Positions 12,801 to 25,524 are shown, numbered from the stretch's first letter. The stretch: DNA of 64,000 nt from Edolisoma coerulescens (GCA_013397115.1 VWZW01002639.1:1798838-1862837), one strand, 5' to 3'. The notes: generated by a model not told the origin, from the letters alone. Program-made: numbers and translations.

Positions 12801-13699
12801 GCCGGTATCATCGCAGCTGAGGGTGGGTTTGTTTACAGCAGGTGCCCTGCTGCGTGCCTGGTGTGCTGCTGGAGATAGGAAAAGCTCTCAGAGAGAGCCT
12901 GAAAAGCAGGAGATGTGTCCTGTCTGTGAGGTGGGGTGGTGGCTACCGAGGGCTAAGGTTTAATGTGCCTCTGCCGTAGTGCCCTGCTCCCTCAGTGTCC
13001 CGAGCATCCCTGGATAGCTCCTGGTGATGGCTGATGTCAGGGCAGCAGCTCCTCAGGCCGCGGGTGGTGCTCGGTGCCATTAACACAGAAATTAGAGCAA
13101 CTGCGGGTTTTTGTTCCGAGACCAACGCGGTGTTAAAGAGAAAACTTCCAGTGAGCAGCTCCTGCCTGTGCTCGCAGCCCGAAAGGGGCAGGGAAGGCAT
13201 CCTTCCACTGATTAGCTCTGATTCCCCTGCTGGGGAATAGCCTGACTTACCTTATTAGTGCTTTTCCAGGTGGAATTCTTGGTAGATAATATGCCTTCGA
13301 GACGTTAGCATAAGGCAGAGGCTGCTGCTGCAGCCCTGCCTCGTGTTGCCATCGCTCCATGAGCTCTCCTGGTGCGCCCCTTTCCTGGCTCACCCCGCAG
13401 GGAGCCCTCCTGCATCCCTGTGCCTGGCCCAGATGCTCTTCCTGTTTGTGGGGGGTGATCAGCAGCCTCCAGCACACCCCAGTTTCCTGGAGATCTGTGT
13501 CCTTGTGTTGTCTTTCCCCTGCTGTTGGAGTCTGGGGTGAAGGGGAAATACTCTTCTTGCATCTTCCTTTTCCTGCTTGTTTTTTTTCAAATGAACATCT
13601 GTTGAACCATAGGTAGTCATGTCAGGAGAAAAAAAAACCTCTCCAAAAGAACCCTGATATATTGAATTTCCAGCTGTTTTACAGGGCTGCTCCGAATCA
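9891..13699. other. No gene recognised
   Basis: Ordinary non-coding sequence, G+C-richer at about 10730-11220 and AT-rich at about 11980-12130, which includes a T-run at about 12056-12073. Overlapping short open frames on both strands at 10600-11230 resemble no protein family. I see no repeat element. Confidence 0.55.
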
Positions 13700-13910
13700 A
13701 CTGGTAGCAATAATTAATTAAAAGAACTTTGATTTCAAGGGTCCCCAGAGTTTATAACTAAATTCCATGAAAGCATGCAAATCCCATGTACTAAATGTTG
13801 CCTTTACTCATGTATTATTTGATTCCATATTTTTTCTAATTGAGAGAGGCATTAAAAATATCTATGAAATGTAAAATATACATTATAAGAAGTGTAGTAC
13901 CTTTGGCACC
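13700..13910. other. Candidate conserved non-coding block with octamer site
   Basis: AT-rich, non-repetitive block with the tandem homeodomain core TAATTAATTA (13711-13720), a perfect POU octamer in reverse orientation, ATGCAAAT (13775-13782), and CTAATTG at 13846-13852. Octamer plus TAAT sites are common in neural and other developmental enhancers. Appearance only. Confidence 0.35.
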
Positions 13911-14424
13911 AAAGGAACTCTGAACACAGAGCATGTGCACCCACCACATCTGCTCCAAGGAAAGCTGCTGAGCACTCTAGGGTTGGTGACCGATGCTCAG
14001 AGTTGCATTGCACACTCATCTGAGTCCAGCAAAAGCTGAAATCTGGTATTTTGGGGTGGAGACACCCTTCATGCCTGGTTTCCTTTGGCAACTTGCTCCC
14101 CGCTTGTTTTTGTTTCTGGCAGGAGCACAGTGGGCTCTCTGTTTGCTCAGGCCCTGGTCCTGCAGACGGTTCAGATCCCCAGCCTGCAGCTTGGGCTTTG
14201 CTGTGCATCAGTGTTAAACAAATCAGTTCATGGAAAACTTGCATCTGGATTTGAGGGCTTGGCTATAGGCAAAAAATTTCTGCTTCCAGTCCTAAATTCA
14301 AATCACTTGGAGGCACAGGAGCAAATTTTTAACCTTGACAATGGGCAGGTGAAATTTCCCTGCTAGCAAGACCAGCTTTGGATGGGGTGAGCCAATTGGG
14401 GGGTAAATAACATGGCAATTATTT

Positions 14425-14447
14425 ACATATATATATCTACACACACC
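14425..14447. repeat. Short (AT)n/(AC)n microsatellite
   Basis: A run of alternating TA followed by alternating AC, about 23 bases. Too short to be more than a minor length-variable site. Confidence 0.7.
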
Positions 14448-15139
14448 AGGCACTGGAGAAACAAGCCCTATTTATGAAGCTTTATATTAAATAAATCAGT
14501 TGTAACAAGCTCTGACTTTCCCATAAATGTGCCAAACTATGAAGTAACTTGCATAGGGTTGCACAAGTGCTTTTGGAAGGTTACTGTTACCTGTCACATG
14601 GAAGCAGTTTTGATCCTAGGATCTCAGGTTTCATCTGGGAACGGAGATATTCTGGCTCTAGAGAGGCTGTTAGAGGAAAGGTATTTTAAATGGCAAAGAT
14701 GTGTGTGTTGTGAATGTGTTTAAAACTGTAGGTACTTAGAGCCTGATACCTGTGCAACAATGAATCACAATAAATAAATGCAAATGTCCAGAAGAACAAA
14801 AGGAACATTAAACAGATAACAAACGCTTCACTGGGAAACAGCACAGTTTCAGAGTCCATAAATAAAACCCCCTAATCTAATAAATGTTCTGGAGATAACT
14901 GGAAAAAATACTGAAATGGTCACTTGGTTGTAAGGGAGCATATTTCACTTCTGCCTAGCAGAAGGACTTGAAGCCTCTGCAGTTGAGTTGATTCATAGCC
15001 CTTCGTAATGTCCCGGTTATCCCCAATCGCAGCAGGTTTCATGCAGCAAGTACTCCAGTATGTCACTGTCTAGTTAATATTTTAAGGACAACGGAGAACA
15101 ACCAGATTGTAGTTTGCTGATGGGTTTTTCCTTCCCCCT

Positions 15140-15150
15140 CCCCCCCCCCN
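15140..15150. repeat. C homopolymer ending in an undetermined base
   Basis: Ten consecutive C at 15140-15149 are followed by N at 15150. This is most simply a consensus failure at a homopolymer, so the run length is unreliable and small indels may exist here. Confidence 0.85.
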
Positions 15151-16669
15151 AGGAAATGGGCTGCTGATAAGAGAAGGAGATGCACAGAAAGGACTGCCTG
15201 ATGTGCTAATCGCTGGGAAGATGCGACTTCCTTTGAACTCGCCAGGAAGAGAAGAGGCGGGAGGTGAGTCACGGTGAATGGACCATCTGAACGTGTGCCA
15301 GGATGGAGCAAACAATGCAAGCTCCCGCGGGACTCCAGTTAAAATGTTGGGCCAAGCTGGTGTAAAAGGGCCGGTGTTTTTGCTGCTCGGTAAAGTTCTG
15401 ACGTGTGCAGAAAAACCGGAGAGGTTTGGTTTGAGCACTCCTTTTATTCTGGGAGTTCCTTCTCATCTTCCTGCTTGTGGCCAACCCAATCTGCATCCCT
15501 GTATTTGACAACACCCCAAGAATCCCTGGTGTGTGCTGGGACAGGTGATAACAGCCTGTGTGCACCCCAGTGGTGCTCAGAGGGTCAGGTGTATTCTGCT
15601 GCCTTCGCTCTTCCCCCTTGCTCCGCATCCTTTCCTCGCAAGAGACTTCACCCGATGTTGGTGTCACCCTGGGTATGGTGCACATCTCCACCAGTGACAA
15701 ACACAGGTGCTGCTCATGGGCTTCCTCATCCCAAATCTGCCAGAAGCCCTGTGGGCTGGTTGCTGCTGGTGAGGACGGAGGTGTTGGGTGTTTTGTTTTG
15801 TTTGGGTTCTTTTCATGCTGAGCTGAAGAAGGCTAAATTTGGTGTGTGGTCTGTGCATTTCCATGAGGAAATGCTCTCAGTGATCTGTATCTGCTCTGGC
15901 CCGGGTGTTTATCCAGGGAAGGATGGTTCCTCGTGTCTCCTTAGGATGTGTTCAGGTTGTTTGAACAGCAGTGTGCAGTGCAAATCTGGTGCTTTCACCT
16001 GGTGCCACATCTGCCATCACTGAGCTGTGAGGGCTGTCCCTCCTGCTGCCACCTTTGTGCTCCTTTCCAGGCACAAGTCACCCGAGAATGCACTTCACTG
16101 AGTTATTAAAGGGGGGAAAAATCAGCAGAAAGGGGTGTGTGGTGTGTGTCAGGAGCAAGGACATGCTGTGCACCTACAGGTGTGTCCCTCCCTTTGGGGC
16201 CAGAGGAGCCTTTGGGGATGGAGCCCTTTGGGGAGGCGGTGGACAAGGGACTCGGTGCTGGCCCGTGCCTGCTGCTGAGATCCAAAGCTGTCTGCGTGTA
16301 ACGCTCACGCTGTGCTCTCGAGTTAGCTGTGTCTGAACTGAAGAGACTCCTCAGAAGTCTGTATTAAGCAACATTAAAAGCTGAAACAGGCTGCTCGGGC
16401 GGGTGCTTTGATAGATTTTCTGACTGTGCGTAGCGTAATGTTACAGCAGCGAAAAAGCTCCCAGCCTTGGCTGGTTCTCCCCCTTTGCTCCGAGCGTGTG
16501 CTTTGCAGTGAGTGACGGGGATGGTGAGACAAGCTGGTGCAGACACTGACCTGCAGTGCTCTGTGTGAATGCAAAAACTTCCATTAACCCCTGCGGATCA
16601 CCTGCATCCGCAAAAGATCCCTGGCTCCTGCTGTCCCTGGCAGATCTAAATGTGCAGCTTGGAGGAAGA

Positions 16670-16935
16670 GTACGGTTGGATAATAAATTACAGTTACAGA
16701 TCCCTTTATTCACCATAGTCAGACAATGCTGATTACCATATTTGCAGATATTTTAGATTTATTTTGGTGGAAGTGAGACAGAATCCATAAAGCTTGCATT
16801 TCTCCAACTAATAGTCCCAGAGCATGACAGTATGTACCTGTGCAAATGCAATTTAACAGTATTTTAGAATGCTAATGGTGACTTAGATGCGGTTTTAAAA
16901 ATATTCAGAGGAATAAAGTCTTTTTTCCCTTACAG
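16670..16935. other. Candidate conserved non-coding block
   Basis: AT-rich, non-repetitive sequence with an even spread of ATTA/TAAT cores and ATGCAATT-type sites near 16846-16853. It ends in a pyrimidine tract and TTACAG at 16921-16935, which resembles a splice acceptor; that possibility is listed under findings. Conservation not tested. Confidence 0.3.
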
Positions 16936-18520
16936 AACTCAAACACAAACTGAATGATGTGATTCTGGAGCAGCAATGCTTTTCCAGGGCTGTTTGTCAC
17001 AGTTCAAGCACCGGTGGAGTGGGGAGGAGTTTGGGATCTGGGCACCTGGAAAAGGCATCGGCACAGAGACGAGCTGAGAAAAGTGAGAAATTGTGAGGTG
17101 TTGGTTTTGGCAGGGCTGCCCTGTGCTCTGGGGGGCTTTTCAGAGCCTGTATTCCCATTTTCTTTTGGGAGGCCTTCGCTGGGTGAGTACCTTACACCCA
17201 GAGACACCTTTTTGTGTGCAGCCTGTTGTCAGGGCTACAGAGACTTGCAGAAGTGCATGTGTGAAAAATGCTCAGTAAACAACCAGAGATTTTAGGTGGA
17301 GGATTTTAGGAGCATCACATCCTGTTACCACACACTCGTCATCTTCTACTGGTGTGGTCGTGCAGGTTTCACCCTGTCAGTGACTGCTGGCTGGAGCCAG
17401 GATGTTTCTTGGTACGTGGGTGACCAGGCAGCTCTGTGCATGGGAAGTTCTGAGCTCCCTGCCCATGAAATCCGTGCTCATGCTGCCCCAGAACCCCTCC
17501 ATGTGTGTGATACGGTGTACACAGCCTGCTTTGTCCTCTGCCTCTTGTCAAAAGGTCCTTTCCCCCTTCACACACCATCCTCAATCCCGCGTTTAGCTCT
17601 TGGCTTTCTCAGCCTTTCAGCGTCCAAGTGATAACATCTGGTCTAGCACCGAAAGGGGAATAACACTTGTAGGAGATCATCGGGAAAAAGATGAAACTCT
17701 GGGTTAGAGCTGGAGCCTGCAGTTAATTCCCTGCTTTCAAATGGTGTTTTCTGAGTAGGTGATAATCAGTGGGCCTTTCCCAATTAATTAAAGAGCTTTA
17801 CAAAGCAAATGATGTGGAGAATATGCGGCCTGGGAGAGCAGTGGGTAGGAGAGGCTGTTGGTGTCCTTGTGATTTTCATCTGGTCTGACAGTCTGCCTTG
17901 GTGGGAGGAAAGGGGGAAGGAAAGTTCACTCCTGGGAAACACCCTGGGCCCTTTCCCCAGCTGAATTTGGGGCAGGAACTGGGGTTTGTAAGGTGGAAAG
18001 TGGGTAAGACACTACATCACTGGTTAACTGGGAAAGAGTGAGCCTGTAGCGGAGAAGCAAACCACAGTCGTGCTGCTCCTGCCAGTACAGTGGGAAGCAA
18101 GGTTGTGTCACCATCAAATATTAATGTGTGACCTCCAGATGATGCTTCAGAAATGTACACCGATGGTCTTCATGTTTCTTTAAACTCCATGGGAGCTTTG
18201 CCACTGAATTCTATAAGAAAAAGATGATATTCCAAGATTGCTGATTTAAAAATCTTTCATCAGTAGCACTGCAAAACGAAGGAAAAAAAAAGAATTTGAA
18301 AGCTGTAACTATTGCAAGAATCAAACTTGAGGAGTTTTGGTGGTGCTTATCTTTCTGCATGTAAGAAAAATTAACTCAGATGAATTCTGAGCTTGTTCTC
18401 CCCAGTGCCTTTTACCATCTCTGCAGTCTCTCTCCAAAGAGACCCAGCCCCTCGAATTAAGGATCTTCCTGGGCGTAATTTTAGTTCTTTAAACTTCCAG
18501 CTTCCCTGCTAACTTTATAT
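16936..18520. other. No gene recognised (one weak exon-like segment)
   Basis: Ordinary sequence. The first 147 bases stay open in one frame between an acceptor-like and a donor-like site; see findings. The rest shows no repeat, RNA gene or recognisable exon. Confidence 0.5.
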
Positions 18521-18577
18521 TGTTGGACTTGATAGTCTGAAAGGTCTTTTCCAACCTAAATGATTCTGTGATTCTAC
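18521..18577 (+). mobile_element. CR1 LINE fragment (3' end)
   Basis: The sequence reads as the terminal part of an avian CR1 element: a TTGGACTTGATAG start, then AGGTCTTTTCCAACC and a TGATTCTGTGATTCT tail. CR1 is the main LINE of birds, and almost all copies are 5'-truncated, as here, with no coding part left. The 3' repeat TGATTCTGTGATTCT is close to the consensus. Confidence 0.85.
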
Positions 18578-18859
18578 CTGAAATGTGGAAGGTCTGGAGG
18601 TTTAATTGAGAAGAGAGCCTACCTGCAAGGAGACTTTTGTAAGAGGAAAACTTTATTTCCCAGGATGGGATCACATTATCCGCCTTCAATCTTTTATCCA
18701 TGTTTGGGACCTGGGTGAATATGGCAGCACTAGTAATTAGTGTGTGGTGGCCAGGGAGGGTTGTTTGACACTCAGCTTTTACATTAAGGCAGCAGGAAGC
18801 GTGCCTGGACTCTCAGCATGACTGTGATCAGATCCATATGAGGACAGGGATATCAAATT
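18578..18859. other. No gene recognised
   Basis: Short stretch between a CR1 fragment and a candidate conserved block. I see nothing specific in it. Confidence 0.5.
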
Positions 18860-19240
18860 CCCCAGCTCCCCGCAAAAATGTTGTGATTAATCACGCTGAG
18901 AGTTGCAATTAGACCAAATAAAAGCAGCATGTTAAAGAAGCTAAGAAGGAGGTGATGTGAATGTTATTAACGAGCAGGAGGTTTTGGCTTTGTGGAGCTT
19001 GCTTGAAATGTGTCAAACAAATAGAACCGAGATAAATGTAAAATCAGCTGACTGCATATTACCCTTGAGGATTTGAAATGAGTGTTGGGGAGGGGAAGAA
19101 AGATCATAATTACCCAGAGGAAAAGGGCTAAATCTATGGAGTGGAATAGTTATTCATGTTAATTGTGTCATCATTGCACAGATGCCGAAGGCGATGCGCT
19201 GTGAGGTTTTGCATGCAGGCTGTACCAGGGGATGGTTAAG
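18860..19240. other. Candidate conserved non-coding block with 12-bp palindrome
   Basis: Non-repetitive, moderately AT-rich block. It contains the perfect palindrome GTGATTAATCAC (18893-18904), whose core TGATTAAT is a PBX-HOX-type composite, then TAATTA (19107-19112) and TTAATTG (19159-19165). The same TGATTAAT core occurs in the block at 9570-9890. One of the better enhancer candidates here, although judged by eye only. Confidence 0.35.
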
Positions 19241-20040
19241 GGGATGGGCATTTACATACCCCTTAAAGGAGATGGGTCCATCAGACCCCTTCTAAATGCT
19301 CATCCCTGGTAGAGGAGAGGTGTACAGGGATGAGGGAGTTGAGGAGGGGGGAATCTCAGCCATTAGCACGTATTTAGCATCATATTTACAGAAAACATCC
19401 CAAACTTGGCTCATCCTGTTTTCATCTGCTCTTCTGAAGCTTTTCCAACAGCAGAGTGATATACCACTGATTAAGATCTATTGTGGCTTAATTAAGCTGT
19501 CATATAGCAACTTTTCTGAGACTTACCTAAACTTTGACAGCAATGCTTAATCTGGCTTGCTTTGCCTCTTCTTCCCTTGGTTATAAACCTGGTATTGGGT
19601 GGATTTTATGTTGGTTGTTTCCAGTGTGTTTTATGGCTCTACAGCTTTCCTTATCTGTTTTTGTGCTGTGAGCTCGCAGAGATTTATGGGCTGAAGTATT
19701 AGATACAGAGCAGGAAAGGGGGAAACAGAGCTAAACCCATTAAAATCCTGGAATCCTAGCATTGGAGGCATTAAGTCTCTAAAAGAAAAGAGAGGAAAGC
19801 CTGAACTAGACCATGTATGTGAAATCCCTGTGCTCTGGCCTCTGGAAAGAGCAGGCTGGGATTGTCATCCATGTCCTGTGGTTCAGGCTGGGGAAATTAG
19901 AATACTGGCAGTAGGGGACTATGCAGGAGCTGCTCGCTGTCACTGCAGTTACTGGCTCTACGTGTGCTTGTAGAGTTGGGATTTACAGGGTGCATTTAGG
20001 GGGTGTTACTGCTGGGGGGGCGTTGCTGATGAAAACTGAA

Positions 20041-20153
20041 GGGACTCCGAGCAACCTGGTCAAGTGAAAGTTGTCCCTGCCCATGGCACGGGTATTGAAA
20101 CAAAATAATCTTTAAGGTCCTTTCCAACCCAAACCATTCTGTGATACTGTGAC
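20041..20153 (+). mobile_element. CR1 LINE fragment (3' end)
   Basis: Recognisable CR1 3' sequence, diverged: GAGCAACCTGGTCAAGTG, then the hallmark CCCTGCCCATGGCA, then AAGGTCCTTTCCAACCCAAA and a CATTCTGTGAT tail. Consensus copies carry a G-run after the CATGGCA motif, which is altered here, suggesting an older insertion. No coding capacity remains. Confidence 0.9.
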
Positions 20154-21738
20154 TTTCTGTGGGCCCAGACCCATCCCCCCGTGTTGAGTTCACCAGGCTG
20201 AAGTTCTGTCTTGGACAAAAAGTTTAGGCTGTACCTGTCTGCGCACTGCTGGCTGACAGAAGTAGTGGCTTTTGTCTGGACCCTTCAGAGGAGCAAACCT
20301 GCTCTGGGCTTTGAGGACGAGTTCTGCTGCTGCCCTGCCCTGCCTGTGTCACTGCTCAGTGGTGGCCCTCAGAAAACTCCTTGCCAGCTTTGACATCCCC
20401 TTTGCTTCAGCCACATGAGTGGCTTCCTCCTGCTCCCTCGGCCTCAAGGTCAAGTCTGCTCCTCTTGGTCTAATGGGGGTTTTGTCATATTTATTAGGTG
20501 TTTGCATGTATCTACCACTCAGCCTTTGAAGCTGTCCTCTCCCCTACCTGAGTCCGGTTCATTCATCTGCACCGTTATTGGTCATGTTTGGGTGTTATCT
20601 GAGACTGAATGCTGTAGTTATTAATTTGGGCTTTTTTAACAGGGCTTTAAAAATAAACTCAGATATTGCAGAACACTGAGGCAAGCAAGGGCTGAGTGCA
20701 TTGGCTCATGACCCCTTCCCAGCCAGGCTGAGCTGGCAAATGTGTCTTAACTACAGAGAACAAGTCATGTGCGCTGTTATCCTGCCATAAAAACAAAGGA
20801 CTCTTCTTTCCAAGTGATAAAGCCTGGGGTTCACAGTTTCTAGCTGAAGCAGACCAACAACTTTCAGCCTTTTTATTGCAGTTCTCCAAAACTCTTGCAA
20901 TTCTCCCCACTCAGCATTTTATTGCAGTGATTGTATCCTGTGCTGCTGACCTGATCCACTGCTGCTCTTCGTGTCCCCTGACACAGCCCACGAGGTGCTC
21001 TGGTGTTTATCTTGCTGATGGCACTGACTTCATCCAGCTTGTCAAGTGTCTCCACATCTGCTTTCCAATGCCTCTTCCTTATGCTTGGGTGCAGCCATTT
21101 ACCTGCTTAAATATCTCCCAAATGCTCATTTTAAGTAAAACAATGTTAATCTAGAGCAGATGCCTAAGTGCATCTTGGAGAAAATTGCTCATGGCTGTGG
21201 ACCTGTCATCGCTCCGCTCGCAGGCACGTTTTCCCTGGCTCACGTGGTGACCACCTGGAGCTGGTGGTAACACGCCAAGGGCTTCCACCTCCAAAATCCA
21301 ACCTCTGTCTTTGTTCTCCCCCTCGTGAGATTTCTTCCCGTGATCCGGGGCCTTGCATGTGCGTGGAGGCCGTACAGGCCCATCTCCCACGTTTCTTTGT
21401 CTGAACACCGGTGCAAACCCGACTCCTTTCTGCTAAGAAATGTGTTATGACAAGGTTCTGCCGGCCGTGTCTGCAGCAGCACTTGCTGGCTGCTTTGCTG
21501 ACTCTCATCTAAACAGAGCTGATCTCCAGCTCATATTGGCTGACTCATCTCCCAACCCCCCAAGCCCAAAGAAACTACAATTTCTTGTGTGGTCCTTAGC
21601 TTTATACCTCTTCCTTGGAGTTCAGATTCTGGAATGGTCCTTCCTTGCCTGTGCAGCTCTGAGGATCACTGGCACAGGTGAAATTTCACCCAGTGTTAAG
21701 GAACAGACCTTGGGGAAGGTGGGAAGCCAACAGCACCC

Positions 21739-21778
21739 AGTGTAACAGCATGGGAATAGTGTAACAGCATGGGAATAG
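21739..21778. repeat. 19-base tandem duplication (two copies)
   Basis: The unit AGTGTAACAGCATGGGAAT occurs at 21739-21757 and again, identically, at 21758-21776. The absence of differences suggests a recent slippage-type duplication. Confidence 0.95.
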
Positions 21779-24700
21779 CTTTTCAAAAGATGCAGGTGGG
21801 AGTCCAGGCCCTCCAGGGCCAGGAGCAAATGAGAGATGTTGAAAGGGGCTTTTTACAAAATGAGCTGGCTTTTATTTATTCTTGTGGCCGCTGTAAGTCA
21901 AGGGAAAGGCCTTAAGTTTTTAATCAATATATTGGTTTGCTTTGCTGCCTTGTGCAGACCATAAGGAGAGTGGTAACTCACTCCCTGCTCCATCCTGATG
22001 GCTCTGCTGTCTCAGCAATGATTATGTTCTTCCCTGAAGAAAGCAGAGGAAGTTGAAGAGGCTTTATAGGGAGAAGAGGAAACACCTCACTCTCCTGTTG
22101 ATATACATCAAATTCAGGGGGAAAACTGGATGCAACAAAGATGTCTCAGAATGGTAAGAGACTATTCTGATGAAACTTTCATATCGGAGTTATGGTTTTT
22201 GTCTTGCATGAACATCTGTGATACTTTTGAAAGTGGTGTGTCTCTCCTGAAAATAGCAGAGTGTAGTGACATCTCAGGCAAGCACTAATACCAGGAGATG
22301 TGGGTAGATACTGTTTTATCAGATGTTTCCTTTGTAGACAGAAGTCCAAGAAAAGCCAGGCTTTTGCAGTGGAAGCAGAGGTCTGAGCCTGTCCCAGCTC
22401 CATGTCCAGCAGGACCTGGAGAAACTTTAAAGCAGACTGTGAAAGGCAGCTAAGTGATACAATACTGCTGTTGGGAATCCAGACCCCGATGGCCTGCCTG
22501 CACCTCTACTGGGAAATTCTAAGTGCCCACAAAGTCAAAAGAAGGTCAAACCCCACCTGGAAGCCTCATAACTTCATTATTCCAAGGTCACAAGTGATAA
22601 ATTTGGCTTCTTTGGCCAGATGTGGGGTATATTCAGAGTCGTCTTGACCCAAAGAAACACTGCTGCTCTCATTCTGGGCAGAACCTCACGTCATGCCCTC
22701 CTCTGCAGTCTTTTGGTCCAGCACCTGGTTCATGCCTGTGGCTCCTTGGGCATGGGTACCATCTCCACGGTGATTGCAGCTCCTTGACGAACGCTAGGAA
22801 GTGTCAAAGGAAACTTCAGTGCAGGGAAGAGAAATATGCAGGTGGAAAATCAGTCAGAAGGACATCTTACCGGGGAGGGAGGCTCTGCTGCAGCTCTCTG
22901 TGGCTGGGTCTCCTCCCCAGCTCTGAGCTGCTGTGCTTCTTTAGCACCACTTTCCAGCCCTCTCCTCTGTGCTAATTTGCAGCCCTGCTGGTTACATCTT
23001 TACATACACGATCTCACGTGGCCAGAGATCCCCCAGCAGCCTCAATTTTCCTCTGACCCATCATATGGGAGAAATTTAAGATAGCTCAAGTGGACTTTGT
23101 TTATTTATTCTGCACCTCGGCCATCAGAGACTGCCAGTGCTGTGGTGTGAATTACAGTAAAATAAATAAATGCACTAATTGCTGCTGCTTTATATTGGAA
23201 GTCATTCTTACTTATGAAAACATCTCAAAAGGTGTAGAAAGGAGACACATCCAGGCCAGACCAGGCAAATCAACTGTCTGTCTTAATGAACCATTAACAC
23301 AGGCTGTGAAAAAATCCACGCTGAACCCAGGCGAAGTTCCTATATTGCCCTCTGAGCTTTGGGTAAAGCTCATGATGTTCATCTTATTACAAGCACAAGA
23401 GTGTTGGTGGAACAGTGTGTATAGAAATGGAGGAAGAGGTAGAGGTAACTCAAGTTGATGCCGTGAAGGAATTCACACCCGCTGGAGTTGTATGCATGGC
23501 TGTAACCAGGTTCTGCTGCAGCCCCTGAGCCAAAAAATTGACACAAAAAGAAAGGATGGGGTGAGGGGGGGAGGGGAAATGCTAATCACCATCTTTCCTT
23601 TCATATAAATGTGTTAATGGTTTAGTAAGTGTTTCCAAAAATGTCTGTGTGGGATTAAAATAGAAACCATGGCCAAGTTGAAAATGAGCTCTGGGATGGG
23701 GAGCAGACAGTAGTGTAGATCCTGGTGATCCCATCCTGTCCAAGGCAGAGGGAAATGTGCAAATGCACGTCCAGCACAGGAGGAGGGAGAGGGCGAAGTG
23801 TTTGTGCTGGGAACTTTCTGTTGGCTCTTTGGGGAGCTTGGTCATCCCAGCAAGTGGGAACAGTGCTCCACAAAAGCAAAAAGTGCCACATACAAAAGCA
23901 CGTGAGGGTTGCCATGGAAATCAGGACTTGTTACTGAGAAAGCAGGAAAATCATGAATGATCTGGAAAACCATGGATTGTTGGAGCTTCCTGTCCTCTGC
24001 TATGCAAAACCCCACCCCAGATTGCTGAATTCCTTTCTGGGAGGATGTTTGTCCCTGCTGCAGCTGCAGCTGCACGGGACAGCAGGTTGTGCATGCATTT
24101 ATGGGGGGCACAAACCCCACACTTTTCTTTGCAGCTCTGGGCTTTGGCCCTAAGGAGGAGGTAGGAACTATGGCCAGGGCATGGGAATTACCTGGGAAGC
24201 CTCAGCTATGGGTCACAGCAGGGTAACAAACCCCAGGCAGAAAAGCCCACGAATTATCCACAAGTATCTCATCTGGAAGGCTTGTCCAGACCTGTTCCCA
24301 GGGAACAGAGTGAACCAGGAGACAGGATCAGAAAGCTGGGGATGGTCTCCATAACTCGCCAGTGGCTGGTGGAGGATGCCCTCGATGTAAAGGCTGGGAG
24401 GGGGGTGTAACGTGCCAGAGGATCAGGGAAACCACTCCTCTTGCCAGTATCCACAGCATTCAGGGACCCACACCCCTGGTGAGCAGGAAAGACTGAGGAA
24501 TTGGCTCCAGGACAGATCCGATGGAAGCTGTGCTTAAATGAGTGTAATGATGTATGGAAGGAAAATGTTATTTTGGAGCTATAAGTTTAACTATATATAA
24601 CAGTAACGAAGGCAGGAGATCTGCGTTGGGAATGCCAGCACGCTTGCTGCTTCCAAGGTTTTATTTTAAAGTCAGGATACTGGAAATGCTGTTCAGCATG

Positions 24701-25471
24701 TTTCCAATGAGCTGCTAGGCCTCCTGGAAGTGCTACGGCCGTGTTTACTGAGACACTGCACGGTAGGTCCTGCTGGAGGCTGTTTGGGAGCTACTGACAG
24801 CCACAGGGTTTAACCTTTGGTAGTTTGGTGGCTGAACTCTGTGCAAAGCCACCCAAAGGACAGAGCCTGTGCCATGAAGAGGCTTCTCATTCCTGGGCAA
24901 TAATGGGAGCTAAAGTCCTGGAAGCACTGGCCAGACCTGCAGTTTTCCCACTGCCCCATCTCTGTCAGTGCCCCTGGGACAGGAGCCTGTCCCCATTCTG
25001 GTCCATTCCAGGGACTCTGTTGCCTTCCTTGGCACTGTAGGGCAGTGTCCCAGCCCCTCTCAGCCCCTCACTGCTACTGCTGCAGCAGGAGCACGGTGAC
25101 AGCAGGTTGGAGGTTTTCCTGAGGAGGACACAGCTACAGGGATGGATCCACTGCTCCCACCCTACTACTGGGATGTTTTTGTTATCGGTGTGATTAACTT
25201 TCTACTGTTGACTTCCGCCTGTGGGCTAATAAACTCAAGTTGTCCATTTGCCACAGGTCTCAAAGCATCATCTTACAAGGAGGGAAAGAATTTTCATTTA
25301 TAATCCATGAGACCTATTCAGCAATGGGCTGTCCTCCCCCTCCCTCTGCCTATAGACCTCTAAGTGAACAAACAAATGTCTGGAAATACAGGCAATTTAG
25401 CTCAGAAGAGATATCATCAGTGAGGTTCAGAGGTTAATGGGCATGGAGGATTTATAACAATCCAGGCCTAT

Positions 25472-25524
25472 AAAAAAAAAAAGGGGGGGAAAAAAAAAAG
25501 GAAGAGGAGAAAAGAAAAAAAGGA
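25472..25524. repeat. 53-base uninterrupted purine tract
   Basis: An unbroken run of A and G, with poly-A, a G7 run, poly-A again and mixed A/G. Long polypurine strands can adopt triplex (H-DNA) structures and are prone to length error in sequencing. No gene is associated. Confidence 0.85.

Larger units (their letters stand above)
13911..16669. other. No gene recognised; microsatellite and assembly ambiguity
   Basis: Ordinary sequence. A short AT then AC dinucleotide tract lies at about 14425-14447, and a C-run ending in an undetermined base at 15140-15150. A 206-codon open frame at 15403-16023 resembles no protein family and is likely chance. I see no repeat element. Confidence 0.5.
19241..25460. 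other. No gene recognised; CR1 scrap and small repeats
   Basis: About 6 kb of ordinary non-coding DNA. Inside it are a CR1 3' fragment (20041-20153), a 19-base tandem duplication (21739-21778) and a G-quadruplex motif (23558-23576). Open frames are short and overlapping. An AT-rich, non-repetitive part at about 23090-23240 could be a further regulatory block, but its motif content is unremarkable. Confidence 0.5.

Noticed and set aside
15403..16023. 206-codon plus-strand open frame
   Set aside because: No family resemblance, no codon-like pattern visible, and overlapping frames on both strands.
24059..24074. 16-bp palindrome of CAGCTG units
   Set aside because: It is made of a simple CTGCAG/CAGCTG repetition, so self-complementarity follows from the simple sequence.
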